Assembly: GCA_022821145.1 (NCBI GenBank)
Contig: JAJEEE010000081.1
Location: forward strand, 1 to 64,000
Source: Acidobacteriota bacterium
Lineage (GTDB): Bacteria; Acidobacteriota; Terriglobia; 20CM-2-55-15
Length of the DNA: 64,000 nt
Reading direction: 5' to 3'
The notes below the pieces were generated by a model. That model worked only from the letters and a program-made list of their open reading frames with translations. It did no database searches and was not told where the DNA came from. The translations under genes were made by a program, and so were the position numbers. This document shows positions 8,430 to 17,519 of the stretch, in pieces; position 1 is the first letter of the stretch, and every line of letters begins with the position of its first letter.

Positions 8430-9465
8430 CGGCCGGCTGCTGTTGCGTGCAGCAGTGGATGCCGCCGAACCCGTGCACCATGGCGGTGGCGTCCACGCCC
8501 ACGACGCGGCGGGAGGGAAAGCAGGACCGTATGGTCTCCAGCGCCGTCCGGTCCTTCGCCTGGCCGAAGGTCGGCACGAGAATGGACGCGTTGCCGATGT
8601 AGAAGTTGGCATAGCTGGCCGGCAGCCGGCCTCCGCCTCCGAGGACGGGATCGGGCATGGGCAGCTTCAACACCGTGAACGGCCGGCCGGCCGCGTCGAC
8701 GGCGCCCTCCAGACGCCGGTGGTTGTCCTCGAGGACGCGATGATTCTCGTCGGCCGGGTCGTCCTCGAACGCCGCCAGAACCGTCCTCGGCCCGACGAAC
8801 CGTGCCACGTCGTCGACGTGCCCGTCGGTATCGTCCCCAACGATCCCGCCGCCGAGCCAGACGATCCGGGACACTCCCAGGTAGTCGCCGAGCGCGCGCT
8901 CGATTTCGGCGGACGTCAGGTGCGGGTTGCGGTTGGCGTGCAACAGGCACTGTTCGGTCGTCAACAGCGTCCCCCGGCCGTCGACGTCGATCGATCCACC
9001 CTCCAGCACGATTCCGGCCCGGAACCGTTCCAGTGACAGGCGGCGGTTCAGCTCCGAAGACACCGCCCCGTCCGAGGCCAGATCCGCATACTTGTTGCCC
9101 CACGCGTTGAACTCCCACTCCACCGCGGCGACGCTCCCCGTCCCGTCGTCGACGACGAACGTGGGTCCGTAGTCCCGTATCCAGACGTCAACCGTGGGGA
9201 TCACATGGAAGTCCACGCGGTGGAGCACGGCCGGGGGAAGGAGCGCCCGGGCCTCCGCTCTCCCGTCGGGGTCGTCGACGAGCAGGCCCACCGCCTGGTC
9301 CGCCGCCAGCGCCGCGGCGACCCGCGCACAGGTCACGCGGACCGCGTCCAGCAAGGGCCCGGGCCAGGTTTCCGTGTTCGTCGGCCAGACGAGCCAGACG
9401 CGTTGCTGCGGTTCCCATTCCGCCGGCATCCGGTAGCCGCGCGGCCGTGGGGCAGGAGCGCTCAT
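8413..9465 (-). CDS. aguA: Agmatine deiminase
   Basis: Converts agmatine to N-carbamoylputrescine and ammonia in the putrescine pathway. 350 aa, the usual length. Family motifs are PAEWEPQQRVWLVWP at the N-terminus, WIRDYGPTFVV, EGGSIDVDGRGTLLTTEQCLL, DDTDGHVDDVARF, and the C-terminal GGIHCCTQQQP with the catalytic Cys at about 338. ATG 9465 overlaps the TGA of the upstream amidohydrolase gene (ATGA), so the two pathway enzymes are translationally coupled. The last 17 nt overlap the convergent DsrE-like gene. Confidence 0.93.
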   Translation of the reverse strand: MSAPAPRPRGYRMPAEWEPQQRVWLVWPTNTETWPGPLLDAVRVTCARVAAALAADQAVGLLVDDPDGRAEARALLPPAVLHRVDFHVIPTVDVWIRDYGPTFVVDDGTGSVAAVEWEFNAWGNKYADLASDGAVSSELNRRLSLERFRAGIVLEGGSIDVDGRGTLLTTEQCLLHANRNPHLTSAEIERALGDYLGVSRIVWLGGGIVGDDTDGHVDDVARFVGPRTVLAAFEDDPADENHRVLEDNHRRLEGAVDAAGRPFTVLKLPMPDPVLGGGGRLPASYANFYIGNASILVPTFGQAKDRTALETIRSCFPSRRVVGVDATAMVHGFGGIHCCTQQQPAVRPYN

Positions 9466-10337
9466 CGAGTCAGGTCGTGGTAGGTCTCCGGCCGGCGGTT
9501 CGCAAGGAATCCCCAACCGCTCCGCGATCGATCGACCCGGTCGAGGTCGAGGTCGGCCACGAGCACCTGCTCGCGCGTTCGGGAGGCGCGGGCGATGACC
9601 TGCCCGAACGGGTCGGCCACGAAGGAACCGCCCCAGAACTTCAGGTCGCCCTCCCGGCCCACCCGGTTCACCGCGACGACGAACACGCCGTTCATCGACG
9701 CGTGGCTCCGCATCGCCTCCTCCCACCGCCGCGCCGAGAACGGTTCCTCCCGGCGGAACTCCGGAAACCAGCCGATGGCCGTGGGATAGAACAGGATCTC
9801 GGCCCCGCGGAGCGCGTTGACGCGGGCCGCCTCCGGGAACCACTGGTCGTAGCAGATCAACGGGGCGATCGTGGCCCCCCGGGTCCGGACCTGCACGTAA
9901 CCCAGGTCGCCGGGCTCGAAGTAGTACCGCTCGTAGTAGCACGCGTCGTGGGGCACGTGCATCTTGCGGTACTTGCCGACGCGCTTCCCGGACCTGTCGA
10001 AGACCAGCGTCGTGTTGTACCGCTTCCCGTTCCGCGCCCTCTCGTAGATCGAGCCGCCCACCAGGACCACGCCGCATTCTGCGGCGGCGCGCGCCAGGAA
10101 CCGGGAAGTCCGTCCGGGAACCGGTTCCGCGCGGGCGTGGTGTGCGGGATCTTCCGTCCGCGCGAAATAGGGGCCGGCGAAGAGTTCCTGTAGACAGACG
10201 ATGCCCGCACCGAGGTCCGCGGCCTCGCGGATCCGGCGAGCCGTTTCGGCGAGGTTGCGTTCGAAATCGGCCGAGGCGCGCGCCTGAACCAGTCCCACGC
10301 GCACGGCCCCCGGCCGCGACCGTACATGACGCTCCAT
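9462..10337 (-). CDS. aguB: N-carbamoylputrescine amidase
   Basis: Nitrilase-superfamily hydrolase of 291 aa that completes putrescine synthesis from agmatine. The Glu-Lys-Cys triad is visible in CLQELFAGPYF, GKYRKMHVPHD and APLICYDQWFPEAAR. The start at ATG 10337 is chosen because the family N-terminus (RVGLVQARAS) follows closely; the frame is open much further upstream as an artefact of high GC. It is coupled to aguA downstream and divergent from the amidase gene at 10431. Confidence 0.93.
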   Translation of the reverse strand: MERHVRSRPGAVRVGLVQARASADFERNLAETARRIREAADLGAGIVCLQELFAGPYFARTEDPAHHARAEPVPGRTSRFLARAAAECGVVLVGGSIYERARNGKRYNTTLVFDRSGKRVGKYRKMHVPHDACYYERYYFEPGDLGYVQVRTRGATIAPLICYDQWFPEAARVNALRGAEILFYPTAIGWFPEFRREEPFSARRWEEAMRSHASMNGVFVVAVNRVGREGDLKFWGGSFVADPFGQVIARASRTREQVLVADLDLDRVDRSRSGWGFLANRRPETYHDLTR

Positions 10338-10430
10338 GATGTCCGCCTGCGCGCCGCCCATCGTCGCATATTCGGGCCCATCGATGGGTGGCCTTGCTAC
10401 ACTACCGGAAGGGACGCGTCCCGAAACACG

Positions 10431-11897
10431 ATGCGCCGCGCCTTTACGCGTTATCGACATGGACTGCTCGCCGGCTGCGCGTTGGCCGCGTCGCTCGCGG
10501 TCCCGGCGGCGAATCTTCTCTCCTTCCAGGGCGAGGAACCGTCCGGCTCGCTGGTGATCTACCTGGAGGACGGCCCCCTGGTGTCCGAAGCGCGGGACCG
10601 GGCGGGCGCGACCTACGTGTCGATCCTGGAGCTGGCCGACCGGCTCGGGCTTCCCCACGCCCACGACGCCGATTCCGACACGCTGACCATCCGTGGCCCG
10701 CGGGCGGACCTGGAAGTCCTCAACAACAGCAACGCGGTGCGGCTCGGCCCGCGGACCGTTCGCATGCGTGCTCCCGTCGTCCGCGACGGCGACGGGTGGT
10801 GGGCGCCCATCGAGTTCCTGACGCTGCCGCTGGCCGACGCCAGCGGCGTCCGCTTCCGGCACGAGGCCGGGCGCCCCCGGATCTTCGCCGGCAACGTCGC
10901 CGCGACGCTGTTGGACATGGACGCCGCGCCCACCGGCGACGGGACGCGCCTCACCATCCGCGCCGGCCGGACGATCAACGTCCGCGTCCAGCAGGACCGC
11001 GACAACGATCGCGTCGTCCTGTCGGTCGATCGCGCGCCGTTCGACCCGAGGCGGGAATCGCTCGAATACCGGGACGGCGCGGTGCAGTCGGTCCGCTTCG
11101 ACGATTCGGACGGCAGCGCGCGCATCGTCGTCGGCACACGGGGGCGGCTTGCCAACGTGCGCCTCGTCCCCGCCGATGGGAACCGGACGTTCCACGTCGA
11201 TTTCGTTCCGGCCGATCCGGTCGCGCGCAGCACCGTCGCGGCGGCGCCCGTTCCGGACGAACGCCGCACGGCCGGCGCGCTGCGCGTCGTCGCCATCGAC
11301 GCGGGACACGGCGGCCTCGACAGCGGCACGGCCGCCCACGGAACGCTGGAGAAGGACCTGACCTTGGCCCTGGCGCGCCGGCTCCGCGCCGCCATGGAGA
11401 ACCGCCTCGACGCCGCGTTCGTTCTCACGCGCGACGACGACCGGGAAGTCAGCCACGAGGAACGCGCGGCGGTCGCCAACAACAGCGGCGCCGATCTGCT
11501 GATCAGCCTGCACGTCGGATACTCGATGGACCCGACCGAATCCACCGCATCCGTGTTCGTCATGCACGCCGTCGAGGAACACGAGGCCCCGCCGGTCGGG
11601 GACGCGATGTTCCGACCCTGGTACCGCGCGTGGGAAGGCACCCGGGGCGAGACGTTGCGGCTGGCCGAGATCCTTCACCGGAGGTTGGAGGCGGCCATCC
11701 CGCGTTGGGAGTTCGCGGTGCGCCGCGCGCCGGTGGGGCTTCTTGCGAGCACGGTCATGCCGTCGGTGGTCATCGAGCTCGGCAACGCGAACAACGCGTC
11801 GGATCTGGATGTCCTGACGAGCGGCGCCTTCCAGGACCGGTTGGCATCGGCCGTGCTGGAAGCGATCGAGGCCTACGGCCGCGGAGAATGGCTGTGA
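10431..11897 (+). CDS. N-acetylmuramoyl-L-alanine amidase (Amidase_3, AmiC-like), exported
   Basis: 488 aa. A signal peptide (basic MRRAFTRYRHG then a hydrophobic run) is followed by an N-terminal region with copper-amine-oxidase-like and AMIN-like beta repeats (about 45-270) and a C-terminal zinc amidase domain (about 290-480). Catalytic residues are visible in VAIDAGHGGLDSG, TLEKDLTLALARRL (Glu), LLISLHVG (His) and VVIELGN. It cleaves peptide stems from peptidoglycan, probably during cell separation. The start ATG 10431 gives the signal peptide. A GerMN gene follows 31 nt later. Confidence 0.9.
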   Translation: MRRAFTRYRHGLLAGCALAASLAVPAANLLSFQGEEPSGSLVIYLEDGPLVSEARDRAGATYVSILELADRLGLPHAHDADSDTLTIRGPRADLEVLNNSNAVRLGPRTVRMRAPVVRDGDGWWAPIEFLTLPLADASGVRFRHEAGRPRIFAGNVAATLLDMDAAPTGDGTRLTIRAGRTINVRVQQDRDNDRVVLSVDRAPFDPRRESLEYRDGAVQSVRFDDSDGSARIVVGTRGRLANVRLVPADGNRTFHVDFVPADPVARSTVAAAPVPDERRTAGALRVVAIDAGHGGLDSGTAAHGTLEKDLTLALARRLRAAMENRLDAAFVLTRDDDREVSHEERAAVANNSGADLLISLHVGYSMDPTESTASVFVMHAVEEHEAPPVGDAMFRPWYRAWEGTRGETLRLAEILHRRLEAAIPRWEFAVRRAPVGLLASTVMPSVVIELGNANNASDLDVLTSGAFQDRLASAVLEAIEAYGRGEWL

Positions 11898-11928
11898 CGC
11901 GGCCCGGACGGACGCCGGGAGGGGCGGC

Positions 11929-12570
11929 GTGACCCGCCCCGTCGCGATCGGCCTGGCCGTGATGGCCGCGACGACGCTGGCCTCGGTCGTCTATCTGCGC
12001 GACGTGACCGAAGCCGTACGGTCGACGACCGCGGCCGAGGACGAGGAAGCCAGCTTCCCGGGTTTCGACGAACCCCTGTTCGAGCCGACCGATCCCCGCG
12101 TCGAGATCCGGATGTTCTTTCCCGCGGCCAACAACGACGTACTGATCCGCACGCGCCGGACACTCATGTACGCGTCTTCCGAGCGGGTCAACCAGGCCCG
12201 GCAGATCATCGCGCACCTGGTCGACGGTCCGGACAACACCAACCTGTTCTCGCCGCTTCCGGCGGGAACCCAGCTCAACCAGTTGTTCATCACCGACGAC
12301 GGCGTGGCGTACGTCGACTTCAACAGCGCCCTGGCGGACAACCATCCCGGCGGCATCCTCCCCGAGCAGGCGACGGTCTACGCGATCGTCAACTCGCTGG
12401 TGTACAACCTCGACGGCGTCGACAGGGTCAAGATCCTCATCGGCGGCGCCGAACGGGAAACGCTGGCCGGGCATTGCCTGCTGTTGCTCCCCTTGCGGGC
12501 GGACCTGTCCATAACGGACATCGCGTATCAGGCCGCCGCCCCCGGCGCGGCGGCCGGCGGGACGCCCTGA
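11929..12570 (+). CDS. GerMN-domain exported protein
   Basis: 213 aa beginning with GTG 11929, preceded by GGGAGGGG. One N-terminal hydrophobic segment anchors or exports it. The GerMN domain spans about 55-190: RMFFPAANNDVLIR, QIIAHLVDGP, LNQLFITDDGVAYVDFN and EQATVYAIVNSLVYN are typical. GerMN proteins occur in spore germination and in non-sporulating bacteria near cell-wall amidases; position next to an Amidase_3 gene suggests a peptidoglycan role. The end of the gene forms the 5' arm of a terminator hairpin. Confidence 0.88.
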   Translation: MTRPVAIGLAVMAATTLASVVYLRDVTEAVRSTTAAEDEEASFPGFDEPLFEPTDPRVEIRMFFPAANNDVLIRTRRTLMYASSERVNQARQIIAHLVDGPDNTNLFSPLPAGTQLNQLFITDDGVAYVDFNSALADNHPGGILPEQATVYAIVNSLVYNLDGVDRVKILIGGAERETLAGHCLLLLPLRADLSITDIAYQAAAPGAAAGGTP

Positions 12571-12601
12571 CAGGGCGCTGCCGCCCTCGGCCGCCTTTTT
12601 T
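12549..12601 (+). terminator. Intrinsic terminator after the amidase-GerMN operon
   Basis: GGCGGCCG at 12549-12556 pairs perfectly with CGGCCGCC at 12588-12595, and an inner hairpin AGGGCG-ctgc-CGCCCT can also form. The outer stem is followed at once by six Ts (12596-12601). The 5' arm lies inside the last codons of the GerMN gene, and the T run ends 4 nt before the rdgB start. It likely separates the two transcription units or attenuates read-through into rdgB. Confidence 0.7.
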
Positions 12602-12604
12602 GAC

Positions 12605-13210
12605 GTGAAACGGCTCGTCATCGCCACGACCAACGCCGGAAAGGTCCGGGAGATCGTCTCCGTCCTCGACGGTCTGGAGGGCTGGCGAGTCGAGCCGCTG
12701 CCGGGGGGGCTCCCGCTTGCGGACGAGACGGGCTCGACGTTCGTCGACAACGCCGTTCAGAAGGGCGAATTCTACAGCCGGATCCTCGGCCCGGAGCCCT
12801 GGGTCGCGGCCGACGACTCCGGCCTGGTCGTCGACGCCCTGGACGGTCGTCCGGGCGTGTTTTCGTCGCGCTACGCCCCGAACGACGAAGCGCGCAACCG
12901 GAAGCTGCTGGGCGAGTTGCGGAACGTCGCCGAACCGAACCGGTCCGCCCGATTCGTCTGCGCGCTGGCTCTCGCCCGGAACGGCGGTGTTGTCTGGACC
13001 ACGGAAGGCAGCGTCGAAGGTACGATCGCGCTCCGCCGGGAGGGAACGCACGGTTTCGGATACGACCCCGTGTTCCTGCTGCCCGCTCTCGGGCGGACCA
13101 TGGCGGAGTTGCCGCCCGAGGCGAAGAACCGGATCAGCCATCGCGGTCGCGCGCTGGCGATGTTTCGGGCCCACCTGGAATCGTACGGCCAAGAGTCGGG
13201 CCGAGGTTGA
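12605..13210 (+). CDS. rdgB: XTP/dITP diphosphatase (non-canonical purine NTP pyrophosphatase)
   Basis: Ham1/RdgB family, 201 aa, normal length. Hydrolyses ITP, XTP and dITP to monophosphates and keeps deaminated purines out of nucleic acids. Signatures are ATTNAGKVREI (7-17), ADDSGLVVDALDGRPGVFSSRYA, GTHGFGYDPVFLLP and SHRGRAL near the end. The start is GTG 12605, four bases after the T run of the upstream terminator, so the ribosome-binding site is weak and expression may depend on read-through or a promoter inside the preceding gene. Confidence 0.93.
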   Translation: MKRLVIATTNAGKVREIVSVLDGLEGWRVEPLPGGLPLADETGSTFVDNAVQKGEFYSRILGPEPWVAADDSGLVVDALDGRPGVFSSRYAPNDEARNRKLLGELRNVAEPNRSARFVCALALARNGGVVWTTEGSVEGTIALRREGTHGFGYDPVFLLPALGRTMAELPPEAKNRISHRGRALAMFRAHLESYGQESGRG

Positions 13211-13293
13211 AGTTTGGGAACGGCGGCGCCGCATGCAACGATATAGGGAACGGACGGTCTAACATCCCGAATGATGTCGAACCGGAGGCGAAC

Positions 13294-13935
13294 ATGACAT
13301 CGCTACGAATCGCCGCGTTCCTCCTGATCCCGGTCGCCGCGGCGGCCCAGGGGCCGCGAGACCTGCAACCGCCCGACGAGATCCTGCCCCCGCTTGTCGT
13401 GCCCGAGGGAACCGTGATTCCAGTCACGCTGACACACATGATCTCGACCGCGAACGCCCAGGAAGGCGACGGGGTCTACGCCCGGACCCTGTTCCCGATC
13501 ACCGTCGACAACCAGATCGTCATACCCGTCGACAGTTACGTCCAGGGCCGCGTCGTCAACGCCGAACGCGCGGGGCGGATCAGCGGGAAGGCCGCGCTGA
13601 CGCTCAACTTCCATACTATCGTCCTGCCGAGCGGCATCACCCTGGAGATCTTCGGCAGCCTGGGCGGCATCGGCGGCGGCTCGGGCCAGCGGCGGGGAGA
13701 AGCCACGGTCGAGGCGGAGTCCGGGACGGGCGACGACGCGGTGACGATCGCGACGGGCGCGGCCGCTGGAACGGCCATCGGCGTCATCGGCGGCGGTGTC
13801 GGACGCGCCGGAGTCGGCGCGGGCATCGGCGCCGCGGGCGCCGCCGTCGGCGTGCTCTTCGGCCGCGGCGACGACGTGGTTCTCGGGCCCGGCACGACCC
13901 TGGAAATCGTCCTGGACGCGCCGCTGGAACCCTGA
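13294..13935 (+). CDS. Exported VirB10/TrbI-like protein with a glycine zipper
   Basis: 213 aa from ATG 13294 (GGAGGCG ribosome-binding site). A short signal peptide ends near AAAQ. The body (about 50-130) resembles the VirB10/TrbI beta-barrel fold: EGTVIPVTLTHMIST, a run leading to ITVDNQIVIPVDSYVQGRV, and a following NFHTIVLPSG. The C-terminal third is a glycine/alanine zipper (AAAGTAIGVIGGGVG and onward) capable of inserting into a membrane, followed by a final strand. No other type IV secretion gene is nearby, so a conjugation role is unlikely; an outer-membrane or periplasmic stability role is inferred. Confidence 0.65.
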   Translation: MTSLRIAAFLLIPVAAAAQGPRDLQPPDEILPPLVVPEGTVIPVTLTHMISTANAQEGDGVYARTLFPITVDNQIVIPVDSYVQGRVVNAERAGRISGKAALTLNFHTIVLPSGITLEIFGSLGGIGGGSGQRRGEATVEAESGTGDDAVTIATGAAAGTAIGVIGGGVGRAGVGAGIGAAGAAVGVLFGRGDDVVLGPGTTLEIVLDAPLEP

Positions 13936-14011
13936 TTCCGGGACGCCGACGCGTGCCGGGCCGCGCGCCCGGCGTTGCGCCCGTCGGGCGTTTGGACTAA
14001 CGTGGAACGGA

Positions 14012-14085
14012 CGGGGCGTAGCGTAGCCTGGCAGCGCGCCTGCTTTGGGAGCAGGAGGTCCCCGGTTCAAATCCGGGCGCCCCGA
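14012..14085 (+). tRNA. tRNA-Pro(UGG)
   Basis: 74-nt cloverleaf with acceptor CGGGGCG/CGCCCCG, D arm GTAGCCTGGCAGCGC, anticodon stem-loop CTGC-TTTGGGA-GCAG (UGG) and T arm CCCGG-TTCAAAT-CCGGG. CCA is not encoded. It borders a region of gene remnants and a lone ADOP permease, so it may have served as an integration point, although no repeated tRNA end was found. Confidence 0.96.
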
Positions 14086-14183
14086 TTACTCCGGTGGAGG
14101 CGACTCCACTCGCCGCGCACCCGCGATGTCGGCCCCGAACGCGCGGGGCGAACTCCCTCTGTTTGAGTTCCCGTGACTCGAAT

Positions 14184-14549
14184 CTGAACGAATCGCAGAG
14201 GCTCGAAAGGAAATCGTCCGGGCGCGACGGGTACCTTAAGTGGCTCTCCGGATTCGCGAACGCGAAGGACGGCGTGTTGGTGATCGGCAGGAACGATCGC
14301 GGCCGGATCGTCGGCGTCAAGGATCCGTTGCGATGGCTGGAGGAAATCCCCAACAAGTCGCAGTCCCTGTTGGGAATCGCTGTCGACGTGGATCCGGAAT
14401 CGGAGGCCGGCCGGGAATATCTCGCGATCAAGGTCGAACCCCATCCCAATCCGATCAGCTACAAGGGCGAGTATCACTACCGCAGCGGCAGTACCCGGCA
14501 AATACTGCGCGGCGCTGACCGCGTTTCGAATCGACGAAGCCGGATGTAA
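14184..14549 (+). pseudogene. N-terminal remnant of an AlbA_2/Schlafen-type ATP-binding regulator
   Basis: A conceptual translation from 14184 carries the N-terminal signature of the AlbA_2 (AAA_4/Schlafen-like) DNA-binding family: ESQRLERKSS, then YLKWLSGFANAKDGVLVIG, GRIVGVKDPLRWLEEIPNK and SYKGEYHYRSGSTRQILRGA. Family members are near 450-500 aa, but similarity stops at about 14520 and the frame closes at 14549. The expected initiator is replaced by CTG. A matching C-terminal remnant of the same family lies at 17520-17702 in the same orientation, on the far side of the ADOP permease gene. Confidence 0.75.
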
Positions 14550-14639
14550 TCTCTGCGGTAGGACGTTCACTGCGCTCTTTGGTGTTTGTTTATTGTCCTA
14601 GATTCCAGCTGGCCGAATACCGAACCCGTCCGCCGCTGC

Positions 14640-17126
14640 TTATTGTTGTCGTAGTGCTGCTGACGGCTCGAGCTTAGCCGCACGGCGAGCTGGGAGGAGC
14701 GTTGCCATCGTCCCGGCAGCTAGCAGAACTACCGGAGCGACCCAGATCGCTCGTGCGTCGACCGCACCCAATCCGAATAGCAAGCTGCCGAGTAGGCGAT
14801 GCGCGGCTATGCCGAGAAAAAGGCCCGCCGCTATCCCGATACCCGCGACCGTCATCGTTTCGGTGAGGATCAGGCTGACCACATGTTTACGCCGAGCACC
14901 CAGTGCCATGCGCAAGCCCATCTCGCCCTGCCGGTGGGAGACTTTGTAGGACACCATGCCGTAAACGCCGCACGCGGCCAATACCACGGCAAACAAACCC
15001 ATGCCTGTCGTGAGTTGGGTCAGAAAACGTTCTCTAACTAGCGCCTGCTCCACGACTTCGTTCATCGTTTGCGGGTTCTCCAAGCGATAGCGGCTGTCCG
15101 TCTCGGAAAGGACACTCCGAACGAACGGAATCGCGAGATTCGGATCGCTGCGCGTGCGGACGGCGAAACGCGTGTTGACCGTGGCGAACGGAGCAAAGAA
15201 GTCATAGAGCGCCGAACCCGCGGGCTGGCGCAAGCCCACGTGAGTCGCGTCACCGACGACGCCAATGACGCGGACCGGATCGGAATTGACCAAAATTTCG
15301 CGCCCGATCGGACCGGAACTTCCGAAAAGGCCCTGGGCTAGGCTTTCGCTGATGACGACAACAGGAGTTTCGCCCTCCGACTCTTCGTCGATGGAGAGGA
15401 ACCCGCGTCCGGCGATTACGGGAATCCCAAGCGTCTGAAAAAAGCCGGGGCCGACGGAGAGGTGCGCTGAATCCATAGCCGCGCCCGTAGCGTCCGACCG
15501 TACCGAAGATTCGGCGTCGCGTCCTCCGAGAAGCCCGAACCAGTTGTAATACGCGGATGACTCCAGCTCCGGCTGCGCGTTGAGTCGGCGGAGCAACTCG
15601 TTGGCCGTCGCCCGGCCAAAGCCGCCGAACGATTCGCGGTCCGGGACGTCGATCTGAAACTGAATTACGTCCCGGTCGAACCCCGTATCGACGCGTCTCA
15701 GGTTCTCGAGCGTCCGAAAGAACAGGCCTGCCACGACGAGCAGCAGTGTGGCAAATCCGACCTGCGCTGCGATGATTAGCTTGTTCAGCTTGACCCTGGA
15801 CGGGGTTTCTCCGACACGGTTGGCCTTCTCCCTGAAGACATGCGCTGGATCGAGTCGCGCCACACCCAGGGCCGGAGCGCCGGCGAACACGAGCAGGCTG
15901 AACAGCAATGCGCCGGCCGTAAAGCCTAGAACGCGGGCATCAGTGCCGACTTTCGCCGCGAAACCCGAGTCCGGCGGAAGGTAACTGAGCAACGCCTGGC
16001 TGCCCCAGGAGGAAAGCAAAAGTCCAAGAAGCGCCCCCATGACGCCCACGAGCGTGATCTCGGCCAACACTTGGCGAGCGAGAGCGAGGCGCCCGCAACC
16101 CAAGGCCAACCGGACGGCCAGCTCCGACCGCCGACGGCTCCAGCGGGCCAACATCACGGCACCCAGATTCGCGCAAGCGATGGCGAGTACGACGGCCGCG
16201 GCGACGGCAAGAACCGCCAGCGGCTCGACGAATCGGGCTCGAAGCAACGAGTAACCCGATGCGCCCTCTTGCACAAAAGGCACGGCGGAAGCGTTGCCAG
16301 GACTCGCGCCCGCCTCCGTACTGATGACATCCAGCTCGATCTGGGCTTCTTCCAGCGTCATGCCAGTTGGCAAGCGAGTCATCATCAGTACGCCTAGCCG
16401 GTCGGGAGCGAGACTCACACCAAGCCTCAACGCCGTGTTAATCTCCACGGTCTTCTGGAATGGAATCCAGACATCCGGATCTTCGTCGACGTTGACGCCA
16501 CGGAACGTTTCGGGGGCCACTCCAACGATGGTGAACGACGCATCCTCGAATATCGGGGGATTGTTAAGGACGATCTCCTGGCCGACGACAGCCGGATCTT
16601 GCGCGAACACGCTCCGCCAGAATTCGTGGCTGATCACGGCGGCCGGAACCGCCCCGACCCGATCGTCCTCGGCGTTCAAGACGCGTCCCAACGACGCGTC
16701 GATTCCGAGCGTCGAAAAATAGCCACCTGAAACCGACACCGCAAGCGAATCGATTTCCACTCCAAACGCGTCCAACATTCTCATTGAATACCGGCCGCTC
16801 AGCCCGATGATGAAGCTGTCCTCGAACGCGCCGCCGGCGTCCCGAAGGCGTTGGTACAGCGAATACGACACCGAGTCGCTCAAACTGTCCGGCGAGTCCG
16901 GGTCCGTCTGGCGGACAATAGCCAGACGCTCGGGACCGACAACGGAAAGACTGCGGAGTATCAACGGGTCGGCGACGGTGAAAACGGACGTGTTTACCCC
17001 GATCCCAATACCCATCAACAATATTGCGATGACTGTGAAGCCTGGATTGCGGAACAGCATACCCACGGCGTGGGTGCAGTCCCTGACCAAATCTCGGTCC
17101 ACCCATGCGCGCACAAGACAAGACAT
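14640..17126 (-). CDS. ADOP-family ABC transporter permease (MacB/FtsX-like)
   Basis: 828 aa. The N-terminal box MLFRNPGFTVIAILLMGIGIG followed by NTSVFTVADPLILRSL is diagnostic of acidobacterial duplicated orphan permeases. Two tandem units each combine a MacB-type periplasmic domain and an FtsX-like permease domain. The first permease lies near residues 300-430, the second near 705-820, with a TM helix around 450-475 between them. The terminal LLPARRAAKLEPSAALR is the usual FtsX end. No ATPase gene is adjacent, as is typical for this family. The gene is flanked by two plus-strand remnants of an AlbA_2-type gene, suggesting it arrived as an insertion or replacement. Confidence 0.88.
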   Translation of the reverse strand: MSCLVRAWVDRDLVRDCTHAVGMLFRNPGFTVIAILLMGIGIGVNTSVFTVADPLILRSLSVVGPERLAIVRQTDPDSPDSLSDSVSYSLYQRLRDAGGAFEDSFIIGLSGRYSMRMLDAFGVEIDSLAVSVSGGYFSTLGIDASLGRVLNAEDDRVGAVPAAVISHEFWRSVFAQDPAVVGQEIVLNNPPIFEDASFTIVGVAPETFRGVNVDEDPDVWIPFQKTVEINTALRLGVSLAPDRLGVLMMTRLPTGMTLEEAQIELDVISTEAGASPGNASAVPFVQEGASGYSLLRARFVEPLAVLAVAAAVVLAIACANLGAVMLARWSRRRSELAVRLALGCGRLALARQVLAEITLVGVMGALLGLLLSSWGSQALLSYLPPDSGFAAKVGTDARVLGFTAGALLFSLLVFAGAPALGVARLDPAHVFREKANRVGETPSRVKLNKLIIAAQVGFATLLLVVAGLFFRTLENLRRVDTGFDRDVIQFQIDVPDRESFGGFGRATANELLRRLNAQPELESSAYYNWFGLLGGRDAESSVRSDATGAAMDSAHLSVGPGFFQTLGIPVIAGRGFLSIDEESEGETPVVVISESLAQGLFGSSGPIGREILVNSDPVRVIGVVGDATHVGLRQPAGSALYDFFAPFATVNTRFAVRTRSDPNLAIPFVRSVLSETDSRYRLENPQTMNEVVEQALVRERFLTQLTTGMGLFAVVLAACGVYGMVSYKVSHRQGEMGLRMALGARRKHVVSLILTETMTVAGIGIAAGLFLGIAAHRLLGSLLFGLGAVDARAIWVAPVVLLAAGTMATLLPARRAAKLEPSAALRQQ

Positions 17127-17519
17127 TCGTTTACATCGTTTCGCGCCGCCGATTACAAGGGTCCCTTCGCCAGTCGCCAGCGTCCGTGTCCATCAGCTTG
17201 GGCAAGTCGAGTGCCAAAACTCGGGTCAGTGCGTATCCAGCGCACACGTGCAGCCGTTTCAACAACTTGAGAGTGATACAACTATTCGAGTGCCACCGCG
17301 CGTTCAGCAAGCCGTCGAGAGTGGTGTTCGAAACCGGGACGCTGGTTTTCGAAATCGGGCACTGTCGGCAAACGCCAACCCGCCGTCGACGGCCATCTTC
17401 CGCGCGTGCCCGTTCCGGCTCGGCCGGAGCGTAGCCGGCACGCACCAAAACGATGCCGGAACGGCTGAACTTGGTCGTAGCAGTACGAGGGAACTGTATC
17501 GGAAAGCTGATGTCAATGA
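17127..17519. other. Gene-free stretch upstream of the ADOP permease
   Basis: About 390 bases between the ADOP start codon and the C-terminal AlbA_2 remnant. No open frame with family resemblance was found in either direction. It should contain the ADOP promoter, but no convincing -35/-10 pair was identified. It is probably debris from the rearrangement that removed the middle of the AlbA_2-type gene. Confidence 0.4.
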
